Shown: piece by piece, positions 56,501 through 63,590 of the stretch
Numbering within the stretch: position 1 is the stretch's first letter
Layout: every line of letters begins with the position of its first letter
Assembly (NCBI GenBank): GCA_019055375.1
Contig: JAHQIW010006223.1
Location: 1-64,000 of the forward strand
Source of the DNA: Parelaphostrongylus tenuis
Taxonomy: Eukaryota; Nematoda; Chromadorea; Rhabditida; Metastrongylidae
Length of the DNA: 64,000 nt
Direction: 5' to 3'
Notes under the pieces: generated by a model
Seen by the model: the letters and a program-made list of their open reading frames with translations, nothing else
Database searches by the model: none
Told to the model about the DNA's origin: nothing
Made by a program: the position numbers and the translations under genes

Positions 56501-59500
56501 AGGGGGCAGATCAAACTACCGACCACTGGTTTACTGCAGGCACCTCTAACTACTGCGTTACCATATCAATTATTGTGAGACACTTATTGCAGTCGACTAG
56601 TGTCCTCTCCTACATCAACTATAAAGATTTTCGAACTTTAGTGCGTAAGTTCATCGGATCATTGAGGTTGGCGAATAATTATTGTTAACAACCAATACGA
56701 TTAAAATATTACTAAGAAGATAGCGGGTCTTCGTGGTGCAATGCGTAACATGCGAGCCCCTAAAACGGGTAATTGCTGGTTCGCCTGTCAGTCTCACAGA
56801 TTTGCTCGTATTTCAGCATTATCATAATTTTATTTCACATCATATCTTTCCGTTCAAAGAGTTAGTGAGTGAATGTTGAAGATTATCATCATAAATCTTT
56901 AGCTTGGTAGATAGCCATGTTACTTCTGTTGATTTTGGCGTTCCTGATGCTGAAGACCAACGGCTATCTCCTATTGCACAAAAAACGGCACAAGCCATCA
57001 CAGAAGCCGGAAAATGACTGCGGCCTATGGTTTTCTTAACTGCGGCCTTCTGCTGACCCTCCTTGAAAAGTTGACCTTGATTCTGGCAACGACCTTTTCG
57101 AGGGCTATCCTCAAACCCTTCAGTCTCTTTGAAACGTTACGCGACTCTGTAGACACTTGCTGGTTTGAAATCAGTCGATTTTAACAATGTCGGCCGTTTT
57201 CAATCCCGTATTGTGCTACTCAACTACTGCGATACGTTTATTTTTACGATCCATAACTTTAGCACAACTGAAAACAGACAGATGAATAGAGCAGACTCTA
57301 GACCAAAACTGAACAAAGAGTTTGATAAACTTACCGAAATTAACAAACAAAACATTGAATAAGTGCTGGAATTGACAAAACTTTCCATAAATATAACACA
57401 TCAGAAAATAAACGGACGAATTAAACAGAATCCAGACCAAAATTGAACAAAGAATTCGATAAAATTATCGAAATTGATAAAAAAAACATTAGTGCTAGGA
57501 TTAACAAAATTCAAACTTTACAGAACTTTTCTCGTACCCTACATAGCAAGTGCTTATCCACCCATCAGAGTCTCCAAAGCTGAGAAGGGCTTAACATTTC
57601 CATATAGGAACACAGCCAAGAGGAAATTTATGCCACAACGGAGCTCCGATGGTCTGTCCTATTCGATGTTTTCGCCAGAATCCAAGAAAGTATCGTAACA
57701 AAAGAATATTTTCCACCGTGTAACTCTAGCAAGCGCGGACTATTGTGAGGTTTTAATGGATGAAAAGATAAATGGGGCGTATTTCTGCACGCATGGATTA
57801 CCTTAGATTGACGTGTGTGAGATGCAACTGATTAGTATTATGTCGGCCGACTCCCATTGGGTTGATGCATTGTTTGGAGCGAAAAGTGTGAAGGTGTGGT
57901 TCACCCCTGCAGGAATTTCACGCGCTGCAGGACTTCATCTATGAAGGGGGTCGTCCAATCTGAATTAAAAACTTACACTTTCTTATGTTCAGATGTTCAG
58001 GTGAGGCGCCACTTTGAAATTTTTGAACGATTATAGTCATAAGTATAAGTCTACCTCCGATTTGCGAAGGCGTAGGCAATGGCTGTTTATTCTAGTGTTC
58101 ATCCCTAAGACATTCATGTTTCATGATCACTCTTCGATTCAAAAAACTGTTTTAGGAACTTTTATGTGTATTACCTCCAAGGCTACAGGGTCAAATAGCT
58201 GTCAATCTGCACATGGATACTTTGAAGAATGTGGAGTTATTTAAAGTTAGAAAGATTTACACTTGTTTCTTCATGTACATGTGGTTTCCTTGCCTTCTTA
58301 ATGTCAATGTTATTTATTATTATTACCATTCATATACGGTTTGTATTTTACTGAAAATTGACTTGCTCCCTTTCTAACCTTATATCCGAGCCTGCAAGGA
58401 ATTTTGCTCATTGAAACAAAAACCAGTAGAGTCAGTACGTCTCTTCCAATTGAATCAAGTTTTGATCGCATATTATGGTGGTATGTCTTACGATGTACCC
58501 GATATGTAAAGTGGTGTGCAAAAACATCTGCGTCAGCCGGGATTTGAACCCAGATGTCACTCTTTCCGGAATCGTGTGCTGAACCGTTGCACCAACGACG
58601 CTCGTTTTGCACAGCGCTCTTTCTACGCTAAAATGCGTTATCTGTCAACAATCAACCGTCTACGGTGTGGCATGCGCAGTCACTATCGACGTTGAACCCA
58701 CTGATGCTGACAGATATTGGGTTTCAATAATCAATCAGAATTCATTTTATCTGACCGCGTATTGCAGTGATATGATTTTACAATAAGCCCGATAATGTAG
58801 AAGGGTGTGCATAAAGCATAAAAGGATAGAAGATAAAGCTCTCGACGTTAATCAATCCCTGAGAGATGCGCCATGCATTCGTCTTCAATTTTTTAAACTT
58901 CGTTTGAGGTGATTGAATGCATATCTGGCCTTTACAATGACTCGCGGTGGCCTCCCGCTAAACCGAGTCGCTGCTGCTTATCCTCCTAGACAAGTCTGAG
59001 ACGTCTAGTGCCATTTTACCAACACCGGAGGGATGGATGGCTTGGTGAGCCATGAGCGCGAGATCGAACCATTGACCTCGTGTGCGACGCAGAGTACCTC
59101 TAACCACTGCGCCACATGCGCTCTACATTAGGCATAAATTGGTGTAATGTCGAAAAGTGAATGCCCATGTCAAACCGTAGAAGGTTGGCTGTTGACCGAT
59201 AACGCAATGTAGCATAGAAAGAGTGCTGTGCAAATCGACCATCGGTGGTGCAATGATCCAGCAAAGCTCCCGGAAAGAGTGACATACGGGTTCGAATCTC
59301 GGCTGACGCAAATGTTTTTGCACACTACTCTACATTATTGGGCTTATTGTAAAATCATATCACCGCATTACGCGGTCAAATAAAGCGAATTCTGATAAAT
59401 CAAATTTTCTTTTTGTATCATCGTGGCAAAATTATTATTTCGATGTTTTTGGATATCCTGCCTTTTTTTCGTCGACGCTTAGTCTTCGGGCAAAATAATG

Positions 59501-62500
59501 CATGAACGACCATTTCATCTTGTAAGATTTGCTACAGTGGTTTTGGTTTGCCGACATATCAAATTGACACTCTAGTACGAAGTTCTTTTTAATTGTCCGC
59601 TTTTAGCACTGGTATGATATTATAGGTATGCCCAATAATGTTGAGCAATGCGCACAACTTTGACGCCACACGGGAATTGGACCAGCATTACAACCTTTCC
59701 GGGGCGTGTACTCGTACCATTGCATTACCGACGCCTGTTTTGGCTACTCTTTCCACACTACAACGCATCTATCTGTCATAAACCAAGCAACTAAGTTTTG
59801 CACATCACTCTACATCACGGGGTATATTTTAACATTATACCACGGCTAGAAGTGATTAAATCAAAAGAATTCTGCTTGGTCATCTAATAACCAAAATCTG
59901 CCAGCGTGACTGGGTCCAATGTCGATCCCAACTACCCTCGTCAGACCGTTGACGATTGGTTGCTAACAGATAGATGCGTTGTAGTGTAGAAAGCGTGGTG
60001 TCAAAGCAAGCGTCGATAGCGTAACGGTTTGAGCACGCGCCCTCGAATAGGGTAAAATGTGCGTTAGTGTCCCAACTGACGCAAAAGTTTTGCACAGAAC
60101 TCTACATCACTGTGTACGTTGTAATACATTTCATTCGGTCTTCTCATCGACTATGATGTTTTTCATGGTTATTACATTTTTTCCATAAAAAGTAGCTGAG
60201 ACATAGGCCGACAAAGTGTGACAGCCGACAATTAATGGCCTTGACAGAATTTGAATTCAAGAAAGTCGCAGCAAACAATTTTTTTTCGTTTCCTGTGTTG
60301 ATACTAATGAGTCGCTATGTTCACGACTCATCATAAACTTCTCATTCTATTGATTATTGGTTTATAAAGAAAATGAGCATTTCAGCAATGTAGCATGGGA
60401 TTTCTCTACGAGGTAGTGCTGCGAATCAAACAACAAATCTACAGCCCTAATGATTATTTATTTCGAGCTGGTGAACGAGCCAAGGTCAGATCAGTAGTAC
60501 TTCGCTTTTGTTTGATGAATGATTGAACTAATTTAAAAAATCGCTGGCCGAAAAATTCCGGTGTTACGGCTTCAGCAAGATTCGATGTCACACAAGTTTT
60601 TTTTTCTACCTAACAATCACTGAGACAATGAAATGCTTGGATGTTGGTTTGCTCATATTGCATTTTTACAATGCTTTTCTTTTTACTTATATACCTAAGA
60701 GAATCCGGTGGTGAGCAAAAACACTCCTCAAACGGGAATCGAATCCGCGTTTCATCCATACCATTGCTATTTTTTACTCATAAAATCAAGAATGGATCTG
60801 CTACCGATATGACAAAATGTCTCTTATCATTGTGAACTATTTTGTGTTGGAGTACACGGATGAAATGATATGCTACCATTTCTGAAAGTTCGGAAACCAG
60901 CGAACCCACTTTACCCTTGAAAAATCTTGCGTAGTTATATTTGAGCCTGGTTTTTTAACTCATTTTCCTTTTTTATTACTGAAAAGCCATGCCAAAAGTC
61001 AACAATGGTAATCGTCGTCTGTCCAGATTCGAAAGTAAATTTTCCACTTTACAATCATCGTAACAGTGACACTTTGACACTTGGCTTCAGTGGAAGGCGT
61101 CTGCTGCGAATTCATATCGACGAATGAAATTCTATGAATCTGCTTCGGGATGGACCTACGATTTTGATGTGCTGACGAACCATATCCTTTTGCGGACGGC
61201 GCCATTTTCGGCTGGCGGGCGGCTGTGTAGAGAGCCTGCCGGCGTCTGCTCCAAGGTTAATATAGTAGTTCTCTTATGAAATCTGTACCTTTTCGTCAAA
61301 ATGCGGGGCTTTTGTGTCAATAAATGGCTGGATATGATAGATCAGATCTCAATAAGGCTATTTTTATCAAAAATAATGTAATTGCTCCATTCATGATCCA
61401 CACTTTCAAAAGAAATTTGGATCATTTTAGATAGACGCATTCTGTTTTGACCCCTTGGAAAGAACGCGTTTCCTGATTTTTTTTAGGACTATAATAGCCA
61501 TTTGATTGACGAAATCCCGAAAATTTTGATGATATAGTCCATTTTTGACATGGCTTCCTTAAGGCGACCTGACAGTAAAAATAATATATCTTTCACACTC
61601 AAACATTTTTTACTGAAGAGAGCTTTTTCGCTGTACTCTTAATAATACCTCGATAGGTTGAATCTCGACGATTTCCACAATAACTTTGTTTTTGAAAAAG
61701 AGCTCTCTATTGTATCGTAGTAGTCAAAAGAAAATTACGTTTCTCAGTTAGTTGATATTTTGCTAAAGGCACAGTGACCTGAGACCAATTTCGAAAAATC
61801 CCACCTTTTGGAGTGCAAAACCCAATCTTCTTTTGATTACCACAGCTCACTAAGGAGTCCTCTCTGAAAATAAACTACGTCCTTGAAATTGCTGAGGCTT
61901 GCGCTATCGAATGATTATTTATTGTTCATGGAAAAACTTTATCCGACGAGAAATACTGAAATGTGAAATAAAATTATATTTTGACTCTTACGGCCCAAAA
62001 ACATCCATTTGTGGAACAAAATACGCCATTCAATTTCACCTGATTTCAGCTATCGAACGAATACTAGTCATCTAGACGAAAAGGTCTTTTTCAGAATAAA
62101 TCCAAGTTTCACGATCGCAATCCTTGAAATGCGATTGCATGTGACAGAAATCGTTCTCAAAAGTGAAGATTTTCAAGACAGTTGACCGTCTTCTTAGAAA
62201 GTTTACAAAAGTTTTCATCAATGATTTTTCAGGTTTTTTAGCAAACTAGTTTATAAGACTTGAAATATAACTATATAATCCCAAAATTCCGCTTCCAATT
62301 AGAAAAATCAGACTGCGATTGCAAAGCGTTATCTTTTATTCTAAACATTAAAACGTACTGTATTTCCAGACAACAAGCCTAGTATTAGAGTCAGAATTTC
62401 TTAAGCTCTCTATTGACTACAAAAACATCAAGAAGTTATGAAAAAATACCCAACAGCTGCTGGGAATATGTTCGTTTTCGCAAGTATATGGTTTTTTTTC

Positions 62501-63590
62501 TTTTGTAAAAGGAAAGATTTTGGGCAACGTCAGCGTTAATCTTACCAAAATCATTCACAAAGGAGTGTTATCAAAGACATTTTATCGTATTTCGATGGCA
62601 GTGTTTTCTCTCAGAGCTTTTTCTAGCACTTTATTTGATCTGTTGTCGTAGTACTTTGTTTCTTTTTTTTTCACTGTGCGGATCCCAGTACTTTTAGCAT
62701 TCGAATCGTTTTTTGTCTTCTTCTTGAATGGCGTAGAAGACGGTTGAGCGTGCCTCCTTGCAATCTCAAGGATAGCCTTGCTGTGGCGTTCCATAGGGCG
62801 TTGTTGTTGAGTGAAGGAGACGGATATGGGGTGGGGTCGGTTCCACGCGTGCCGGGACGAGCATCACAATCACTCGGCCACGGCGCCACCTCAGAGCTTT
62901 ATTGACCCGATTTTGTATCAGAGCACATACCATTCTTCGTAGCCCGTCCGAAAGGCGCGCCTAGGTGAGGATCATATTGGTTCTCATCATCCGCAAAGAG
63001 ATATATCTAAGTACAAATCAGTTTCAATAATCTTTTCTCTTTCGGCTGTATCACGTGAGCGCCCAAATTTTTTGTATATGAAAGGTTGGCAACGGTGCAA
63101 ATGAAAATAGTGCCTGTATTACTGCAATATGCGAAAATGGACCATATACACGAAATAAGCAGTGATTTTGGTAATGAAAATATAGATAGACCATAATTTC
63201 AGGAGATGTTCATTGTTAAGCGTGGAACGTTGCATGTCATCGATGAGGATACCTCAACGCCAACAATGGTGGGTAGATACCATCAGATTTACGAGTAAAT
63301 CAAAGAGCAAGAAGATGACTTGATAAAAAACAAACATCGTTGTTGTAAAAAATTTATTGAATAAAATTAATCACTGGCAACAATCTAGGTAACTTACGTT
63401 TAGAAGATCACAGACGGAGCCACGATTGGTGAAATGTCGGTGATTCTGATCGCTGGCAATCAGCTGGGTGATCGTCGAACAGTATCGTTACAATCCGAAG
63501 GTTATTCGGATGTCTATATATTGAATCAAGACGATGTTTCGGCAATTTTACAAGATTATCCGTTGGACAGAGAGACATTGATTAATAACG
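35342..63590 (+). CDS. Cyclic-nucleotide-gated cation channel subunit (multi-exon, partial at the 3' end)
   Basis: CNG channels are tetrameric plasma-membrane cation channels opened by cGMP or cAMP. In nematodes they serve sensory transduction (the TAX-2/TAX-4/CNG families). Twelve exons are visible: 35342-35506, 45346-45452, 47458-47666, 51074-51174, 53231-53383, 53543-53610, 53770-53876, 54688-54778, 55489-55662, 56152-56233, 60386-60484, 63203-63268, and 63404-63590 as the thirteenth and last in view. Split codons match at every junction between neighbouring exons except where an exon is missing. Features in order: acidic N-terminal tail, S1-S2, S3-S4 with DLASLLPVD, S5 with HWNACVYF, pore YWSALTITTCGQQ, S6 DTLIGVLVFATIIGG, C-linker FYMKYR, and CNBD blocks including GEMSVI and DRRTVS. 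The S2-S3 linker and distal C-linker exons were not found. Exon 55489-55662 has a +1 frameshift. The pore position usually occupied by glutamate is glutamine, so a modulatory (beta-like) subunit is possible. The paralogue is not assigned. Confidence 0.85.
35590..38870 (+). mobile_element. RTE-type retrotransposon, near full length but dead (copy 4), in CNG intron 1
   Basis: The leader is about 350 bp. The APE-type endonuclease runs from 36085 (MAICTHNARTL) through DVIGLAETRR and RGVGGVGVLVK to FVAYAPTSS, where a stop falls at 36421; a GDF block follows near 36510. RT blocks: EHLKNLSPVL (37433), FKKGDPYDIGNYRPIS (37553), LTFIDLRKAFDSAE (37765), KGVRQGDTNQP (37938), and the catalytic FADDIVL box (38065-38085). 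The C-terminal region with GREPLPTGF ends near 38850. Several frame changes and stops kill it, yet FADD is intact, so this is the youngest-looking RTE copy here. It lies in the same sense as the channel gene. Confidence 0.88.
39450..39990. repeat. Degenerate tandem repeat in CNG intron 1
   Basis: Phrases of the type TTCGGTAGCCTAAATCTCAAGAATTT recur at about 39465, 39610, 39783 and 39928, spacing 145-173 bp. They are the same family as the dispersed repeats at 20.2, 29.3 and 61.5 kb, here in a direct-repeat cluster. Confidence 0.55.
40000..41510. other. Intronic sequence, nothing recognised
   Basis: Part of the presumed first CNG intron. Short overlapping frames on both strands, no motif. Confidence 0.4.
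41577..41619 (-). ncRNA. Hammerhead motif, left arm, core mutated
   Basis: Minus-strand helix I GCCCGA/TCGGGC is perfect (41614-41619 with 41577-41582). GGCC, GAAA, helix III ACGCTGT and the cleavage-site A are present. The core reads TTGACGA, so C3 is T. It would likely be inactive. Confidence 0.6.
41857..41900 (+). ncRNA. Hammerhead motif, right arm, one base from a standard cleavage site
   Basis: Helix I GCCCGA (41857-41862) pairs perfectly with TCGGGC (41895-41900). The core CTGATGA (41863-41869) and GAA (41883-41885) are intact. Before the cleavage-site A (41894) stands C where the invariant U16.1 is expected, so the A15.1-U16.1 pair is lost. Helix II is weak. Sense orientation relative to the channel gene. 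Confidence 0.65.
42060..43795. other. Intronic sequence, nothing recognised
   Basis: AT-rich interval in the presumed first CNG intron. I recognise no repeat, exon or RNA. Confidence 0.4.
43802..44300 (+). pseudogene. mariner element 5' part with HTH remnant
   Basis: It starts with TATTGGGTTGAGCAAAAA, which resembles a nematode mariner terminal repeat. Plus-strand frames then give ATKSTVGRWFKQFKEGDF, followed in another frame by a CKPLRMLQLLSSTRDLAEE-type stretch and LGVSQQTV. This is the order of the paired helix-turn-helix region. The catalytic domain is missing. Confidence 0.7.
44370..44660. mobile_element. Near-perfect palindrome of two PLE termini
   Basis: The arms 44381-44497 and 44503-44622 are inverted copies centred near 44500, with few mismatches. 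Each arm contains a hammerhead-like segment: minus about 44439-44472 with CTGAAGA at 44463-44469, plus about 44532-44565 with CTGAAGA at 44535-44541. Both keep GGC...GGGTC...CC-type helix II strands, but the plus copy has GAATTGTC where GAAACGT is expected. The outer sequence matches the termini of PLE-2. No coding sequence lies between the arms. Confidence 0.75.
44745..45165. repeat. Two type-1 tRNA-derived SINEs in head-to-head arrangement
   Basis: A minus-strand copy (44750-44880) and a plus-strand copy (45050-45165) carry the same tRNA-like head and the same outer tail. The left outer edge is AGAGAATTAAGTAGTGAGCAAAAA and the right outer edge is TTTTTTGCTCACTACTCAATTCTCTTAG. About 170 bp of unrelated sequence separates the heads. 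The overall arrangement repeats the inverted-tail layout at 1879-2065 at larger scale. Confidence 0.7.
45346..45452 (+). CDS. CNG channel exon: pre-S1 region
   Basis: Acceptor TTTTTTAG, then PIRPEPVPDISETEAVFETE through KMKLAEWS, ending with split codon CG at donor GTAATA. The tail AEWSR continues in frame into the S1 exon, where RLIYFYVSPSGWFYYYW matches the conserved pre-S1 block. Acidic and otherwise variable. Confidence 0.85.
45455..46025. other. Intronic sequence, nothing recognised
   Basis: Start of the second identified CNG intron, with only unsupported short frames. Confidence 0.4.
46030..46270 (-). repeat. tRNA-derived SINE, type 3
   Basis: Minus-strand head near 46200-46262 has GACGTGGCCGGGTGGTTGTGATGC. 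The body has a CAACAACGCCTTATGG block, and the 3' end has CACTGGGTTCCGCACAGTG (about 46055). Closely parallel to the copy at 62.6-62.9 kb. Confidence 0.7.
46985..47160 (+). repeat. SINE, type 4 (partial)
   Basis: CATGGCTCACCAAACCATCC, CAGACTTGTCTGGGAGGATAAG and GTAAAGGCCAGATATGCATTC match, in reverse orientation, the copy at 58850-59125. The tRNA-like head itself is absent here. Confidence 0.6.
47458..47666 (+). CDS. CNG channel exon: S1 and S2
   Basis: After the split arginine codon it encodes RLIYFYVSPSGWFYYYW, a first hydrophobic helix (CVVSLGLLYNMLAMVIFIF) and a second (WLYLNLFFDCIFLLDILI) ending QSRT. The SPSGWFYYYW motif corresponds to the conserved DPSGxxYYxW entry into S1 of CNG channels, and FLLDxLIxxRT to the end of S2. 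Donor GTGAGT leaves one base of the next codon. Confidence 0.92.
47670..49265. other. Intron where the S2-S3 linker exon should lie
   Basis: The next exon should start with two bases completing a codon, encode an FxExG-type S2-S3 linker, and end two bases into a codon. No candidate meeting all three was found. A minus-strand frame pair at 48635-48926 (ending DIQKVENWLNENAAFE) has a faint reverse-transcriptase look but is unassigned. Confidence 0.4.
49255..49390 (-). repeat. PLE terminal repeat fragment with hammerhead-like segment
   Basis: The minus strand carries CCGACAATAAAGCGG, a helix II-like GCGG/CCGC pair, GAAACGT and AAGG, followed by AAAGCCTTCAAACATTTTC. The latter matches the left arm at 50.78 kb. 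The core (CCGACAA) does not fit the hammerhead consensus. Confidence 0.5.
49430..50640 (-). pseudogene. mariner/Tc1-superfamily transposase, decayed, in a CNG intron
   Basis: Minus-strand frames in order: LCSLSGQKDEWKRTF, FSKVSSTDKSIFTVESLHNC then QNRRQ (first catalytic aspartate in TDKSI), a VVKTMTSVIFP block, LESWNTQYFGADGFTLQ, HVHSTRLKAAI, FPAF with WPSNSLVSN, and NYFVWFILEEEIS. The order matches a full nematode transposase, but stops and frame changes interrupt it, and the region of the second aspartate reads Q-stop-S. A second, shorter copy lies at 56930-57540. Confidence 0.75.
50740..51060. mobile_element. Inverted PLE terminal repeats abutting the CNG S3-S4 exon
   Basis: The left arm (about 50770-50850) contains GAATGTTTGAAGCTTTTTG and TACGTACGCTTCGGC. 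The right arm (about 50992-51058) contains the diverged inverse, GCCGAAACGTACGTAAGCC then ATAAGGCTTTAAATATTCTC. A hammerhead motif occupies the right arm. The similarity runs to about 15 nt before the exon acceptor. Confidence 0.6.
50970..51016 (+). ncRNA. Hammerhead motif with palindromic helix III, in sense inside a CNG intron
   Basis: Helix I GTGGCT (50970-50975) pairs perfectly with AGCCAC (51011-51016). The core CTGATGA (50976-50982), GAA (50999-51001), helix III ACGTACGT (51002-51009) and cleavage-site A (51010) all fit. Helix III can be AC/GT around GTAC, or eight pairs in a dimer. Helix II (50983-50998) is poor: only GC/GC around GATACT can be drawn. Activity is doubtful without a stable helix II. 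Confidence 0.65.
51074..51174 (+). CDS. CNG channel exon: end of S3 and S4
   Basis: Starts with one base completing a codon, then YRIYFDLASLLPVDFVLFF and KSISLVRSARLLK. DLASLLPVD is the conserved S3 signature (DxxSLLPxD). The arginines of VRSARLLK begin S4. Donor GTGAGG leaves G, which completes GTT with the next exon (VYRLNDYIE). Confidence 0.92.
51350..51670 (-). repeat. tRNA-derived SINE, type 3 (diverged)
   Basis: Minus-strand head near 51595-51660 reads GTAGTTAGTGATGCTGG...AATTCGAGCC, and the 3' part has AGTACATGGAATCGCACAATG near 51375. Body similarity is lower than in other copies. Confidence 0.45.
52130..52490 (-). mobile_element. Penelope-like remnant with GIY-YIG traces (PLE-5)
   Basis: TTTATCCAAAATCTTTGAGCGC then GATGTTTCCAG near 52190 parallels the same stretch of PLE-1 (near 4157). 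A CAGGTGTTCAAAGTGG-like word corresponds to the EHL region. On the right, GGCTCTGAGAAATGCAAG then CACCGAACGTC (52455-52490) looks like a decayed plus-strand hammerhead terminus. Confidence 0.5.
52500..53225. other. Intronic sequence, nothing recognised
   Basis: Contains overlapping frames on both strands at 52486-52761 without a family match. Confidence 0.4.
53231..53383 (+). CDS. CNG channel exon: S4-S5 linker and S5
   Basis: Acceptor TTTTTTCCAG. Encodes VYRLNDYIETAQKRTSFPHA, then FKISMLITACYILFHWNACV and YFLFSLAEGIS. ETxxxRTxxPxxFxI followed by the HWNAC(V/I)YF motif is diagnostic of CNG S5. Donor GTTAGT; the leftover G completes GAA of EDDTNAF. Confidence 0.93.
53543..53610 (+). CDS. CNG channel exon: turret, first part
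   Basis: Encodes EDDTNAFGFSYYKVFDPRIP then TCS, phase 1 to phase 0. It joins VFNDPNC of the next exon. This extracellular turret is longer than in vertebrate CNG channels. Confidence 0.85.
53770..53876 (+). CDS. CNG channel exon: turret, second part
   Basis: Encodes VFNDPNCQFPENFSLLDIDD then YRMFYMKDMYEFWKGK, ending in split AA at donor GTGAGT. The next exon supplies A and continues FTKWEMGNFSREYSMSIYW. NFS is a potential extracellular N-glycosylation sequon. Confidence 0.88.
53938..54115 (+). repeat. tRNA-derived element with inverted GAGCGGTACC/GGTACCGCTC arms
   Basis: The tRNA-like head, with GAAGTATGGTGACACC and ACCCGGGTTCAACTTTCGTC, lies between GAGCGGTACCATA (53949) and TTTGGTACCGCTCATC (about 54040). 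It repeats the inverted-tail layout of 1879-2065 with a different tail sequence. Confidence 0.55.
54688..54778 (+). CDS. CNG channel exon: pore helix and selectivity filter
   Basis: The second of two tandem AGs (AATTTAG) gives the correct phase. Encodes FTKWEMGNFSREYSMSIYWS then ALTITTCGQQ. YWSxLTxTT is the CNG pore helix. The filter reads TCGQ where cation-selective alpha subunits usually have TIGE, so the acidic residue is replaced by glutamine and the preceding isoleucine by cysteine. Donor GTTTGC, phase 0. Confidence 0.93.
54785..55480. other. Intron between the pore and S6 exons
   Basis: Nothing recognised apart from short unsupported frames. Confidence 0.4.
55489..55662 (+). CDS. CNG channel exon: post-filter loop, S6 and start of the C-linker, with a +1 frameshift
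   Basis: From the phase-0 acceptor the exon reads PYPSSSPQ and then, in that frame, KYVGSN and a stop. Shifting by one base at 55513-55515 (AAA) gives NMLEVIDTLIGVLVFATIIG then GVGSVVTQMNEDVYDFRQKM and FYMKYR, the conserved S6 and A'-helix sequence. The exon is 174 nt where an in-frame version would have 173. Donor GTAAAT. Either an assembly or sequencing error in the A run, or a real inactivating insertion. Confidence 0.92.
56152..56233 (+). CDS. CNG channel exon: C-linker
   Basis: One base completes arginine of KYR, then LVTPAIQERVISCFTYMHSV and HQLYDEQ, ending phase 0 at donor GTGGGT. This matches the MxYRxVxxxLxxRVxxxFxYxW...DE pattern of the C-linker. Confidence 0.88.
56280..56590 (-). 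repeat. SINE, type 4 (diverged)
   Basis: Minus-strand tRNA-like head (GCAGTAGTTAGAGGTGCC near 56537-56555), and a distal segment with GTACACGTCAGATATGC (about 56350). It parallels 58850-59125. Confidence 0.5.
56725..56810 (+). repeat. Degenerate tRNA-like sequence
   Basis: GGTCTTCGTGGTGCAATGCG, GCGAGCCCC and TGCTGGTTCGCC resemble D-arm, anticodon and T-arm segments, but no cloverleaf forms. Likely a SINE head. Confidence 0.4.
56930..57540 (-). pseudogene. mariner/Tc1-superfamily fragment, second copy
   Basis: Words GACCAACGGC, GCCATCACAGA, CTTCTGCTGACC and TTGAAAAGTTGAC, and a 5'-flank with TTTTACGATCC and TCTAGACCAAAA, all appear in the same order in the copy at 49430-50640. There is an internal deletion. 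Confidence 0.65.
57545..58435. other. Intron where the distal C-linker exon should lie, nothing recognised
   Basis: The 76-codon frame at 58014-58244 does not resemble a CNG C-linker or CNBD start. Confidence 0.4.
58440..60150. repeat. Cluster of tRNA-derived SINEs in a CNG intron
   Basis: Type 2 copies lie at about 58490-58830 (minus), 59140-59400 (plus), 59625-59870 (minus) and 59880-60130 (plus). A type 4 copy lies at 58850-59125 (minus). Type 2 heads share GTGGTGCAA...CGGTTC and a GGGTTCGAATC-like box. Their leaders share TTGACCGATAACGCA-type words, and their tails the TTTTTGCACACTACTCTACAT word followed by GGCTTATTGTAAAATCATATC. Alternating orientation makes neighbouring copies able to pair. 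Confidence 0.75.
60386..60484 (+). CDS. CNG channel exon: start of the cyclic-nucleotide-binding domain
   Basis: 33 codons, phase 0 at both ends: QCSMGFLYEVVLRIKQQIYS then PNDYLFRAGERAK. It matches the FxxCxxGFLxxLVLxLxxQxxSPGDxxxRxGE pattern. The next exon continues EMFIVKRG. The preceding residues, ending in a phenylalanine of the C-linker, lie on an exon not found. Confidence 0.9.
60690..60800 (-). repeat. tRNA-derived SINE, type 1
   Basis: CTTATATACCTAAGAGAATC then GGTGGTGAGCAAAAAC and a minus-strand head with GGATTCGATTCCCG. The outer tail matches that of 1879-2065. Only one side is preserved. Confidence 0.6.
60805..62565. other. Intron with dispersed repeats
   Basis: Contains ATCCCGAAAATTTTGATGATAT near 61515 and TTGAATCTCGACGATTTCC near 61660, members of the dispersed family of 20.2 and 39.5 kb. 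Nothing else is recognised. Confidence 0.45.
62570..62895 (-). repeat. tRNA-derived SINE, type 3 (best preserved)
   Basis: The head on the minus strand reads GGCGCCGTGGCCGAGTGATT then GTGATGCTCGTCCCGGC. The body carries CAACAACAACGCCCTATGG, a CTTGAGATTGCAAGGAGGC block and a tail with GTACTGGGATCCGCACAG. The head resembles a tRNA D arm (GTGGCCGAGTGATTG), but the rest is not a cloverleaf. Confidence 0.75.
63203..63268 (+). CDS. CNG channel exon: cyclic-nucleotide-binding domain, beta-strand segment
   Basis: 22 codons, phase 0: EMFIVKRGTLHVIDEDTSTP then TM, donor GTGGGT. EMxIxKxGxLxV is the conserved third strand block of the CNBD. Confidence 0.92.
63404..63590 (+). CDS. CNG channel exon: phosphate-binding cassette of the CNBD
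   Basis: Encodes KITDGATIGEMSVILIAGNQ, LGDRRTVSLQSEGYSDVYIL, then NQDDVSAILQDYPLDRETLI and NNG. GEMSVI...DRRTVS is the phosphate-binding cassette; the arginine contacts the cyclic phosphate, and the following residue here is threonine, as in many cGMP-responsive subunits. GYSDVYIL and YPLDRETL form the start of the C-helix region. The donor GTGAGC leaves G, and the gene continues beyond the window. Confidence 0.95.

Noticed and set aside
58510..58615. Possible tRNA gene on the minus strand
   Set aside because: D-like and T-like boxes are present without an anticodon stem; it shares leader and tail with other SINE copies.
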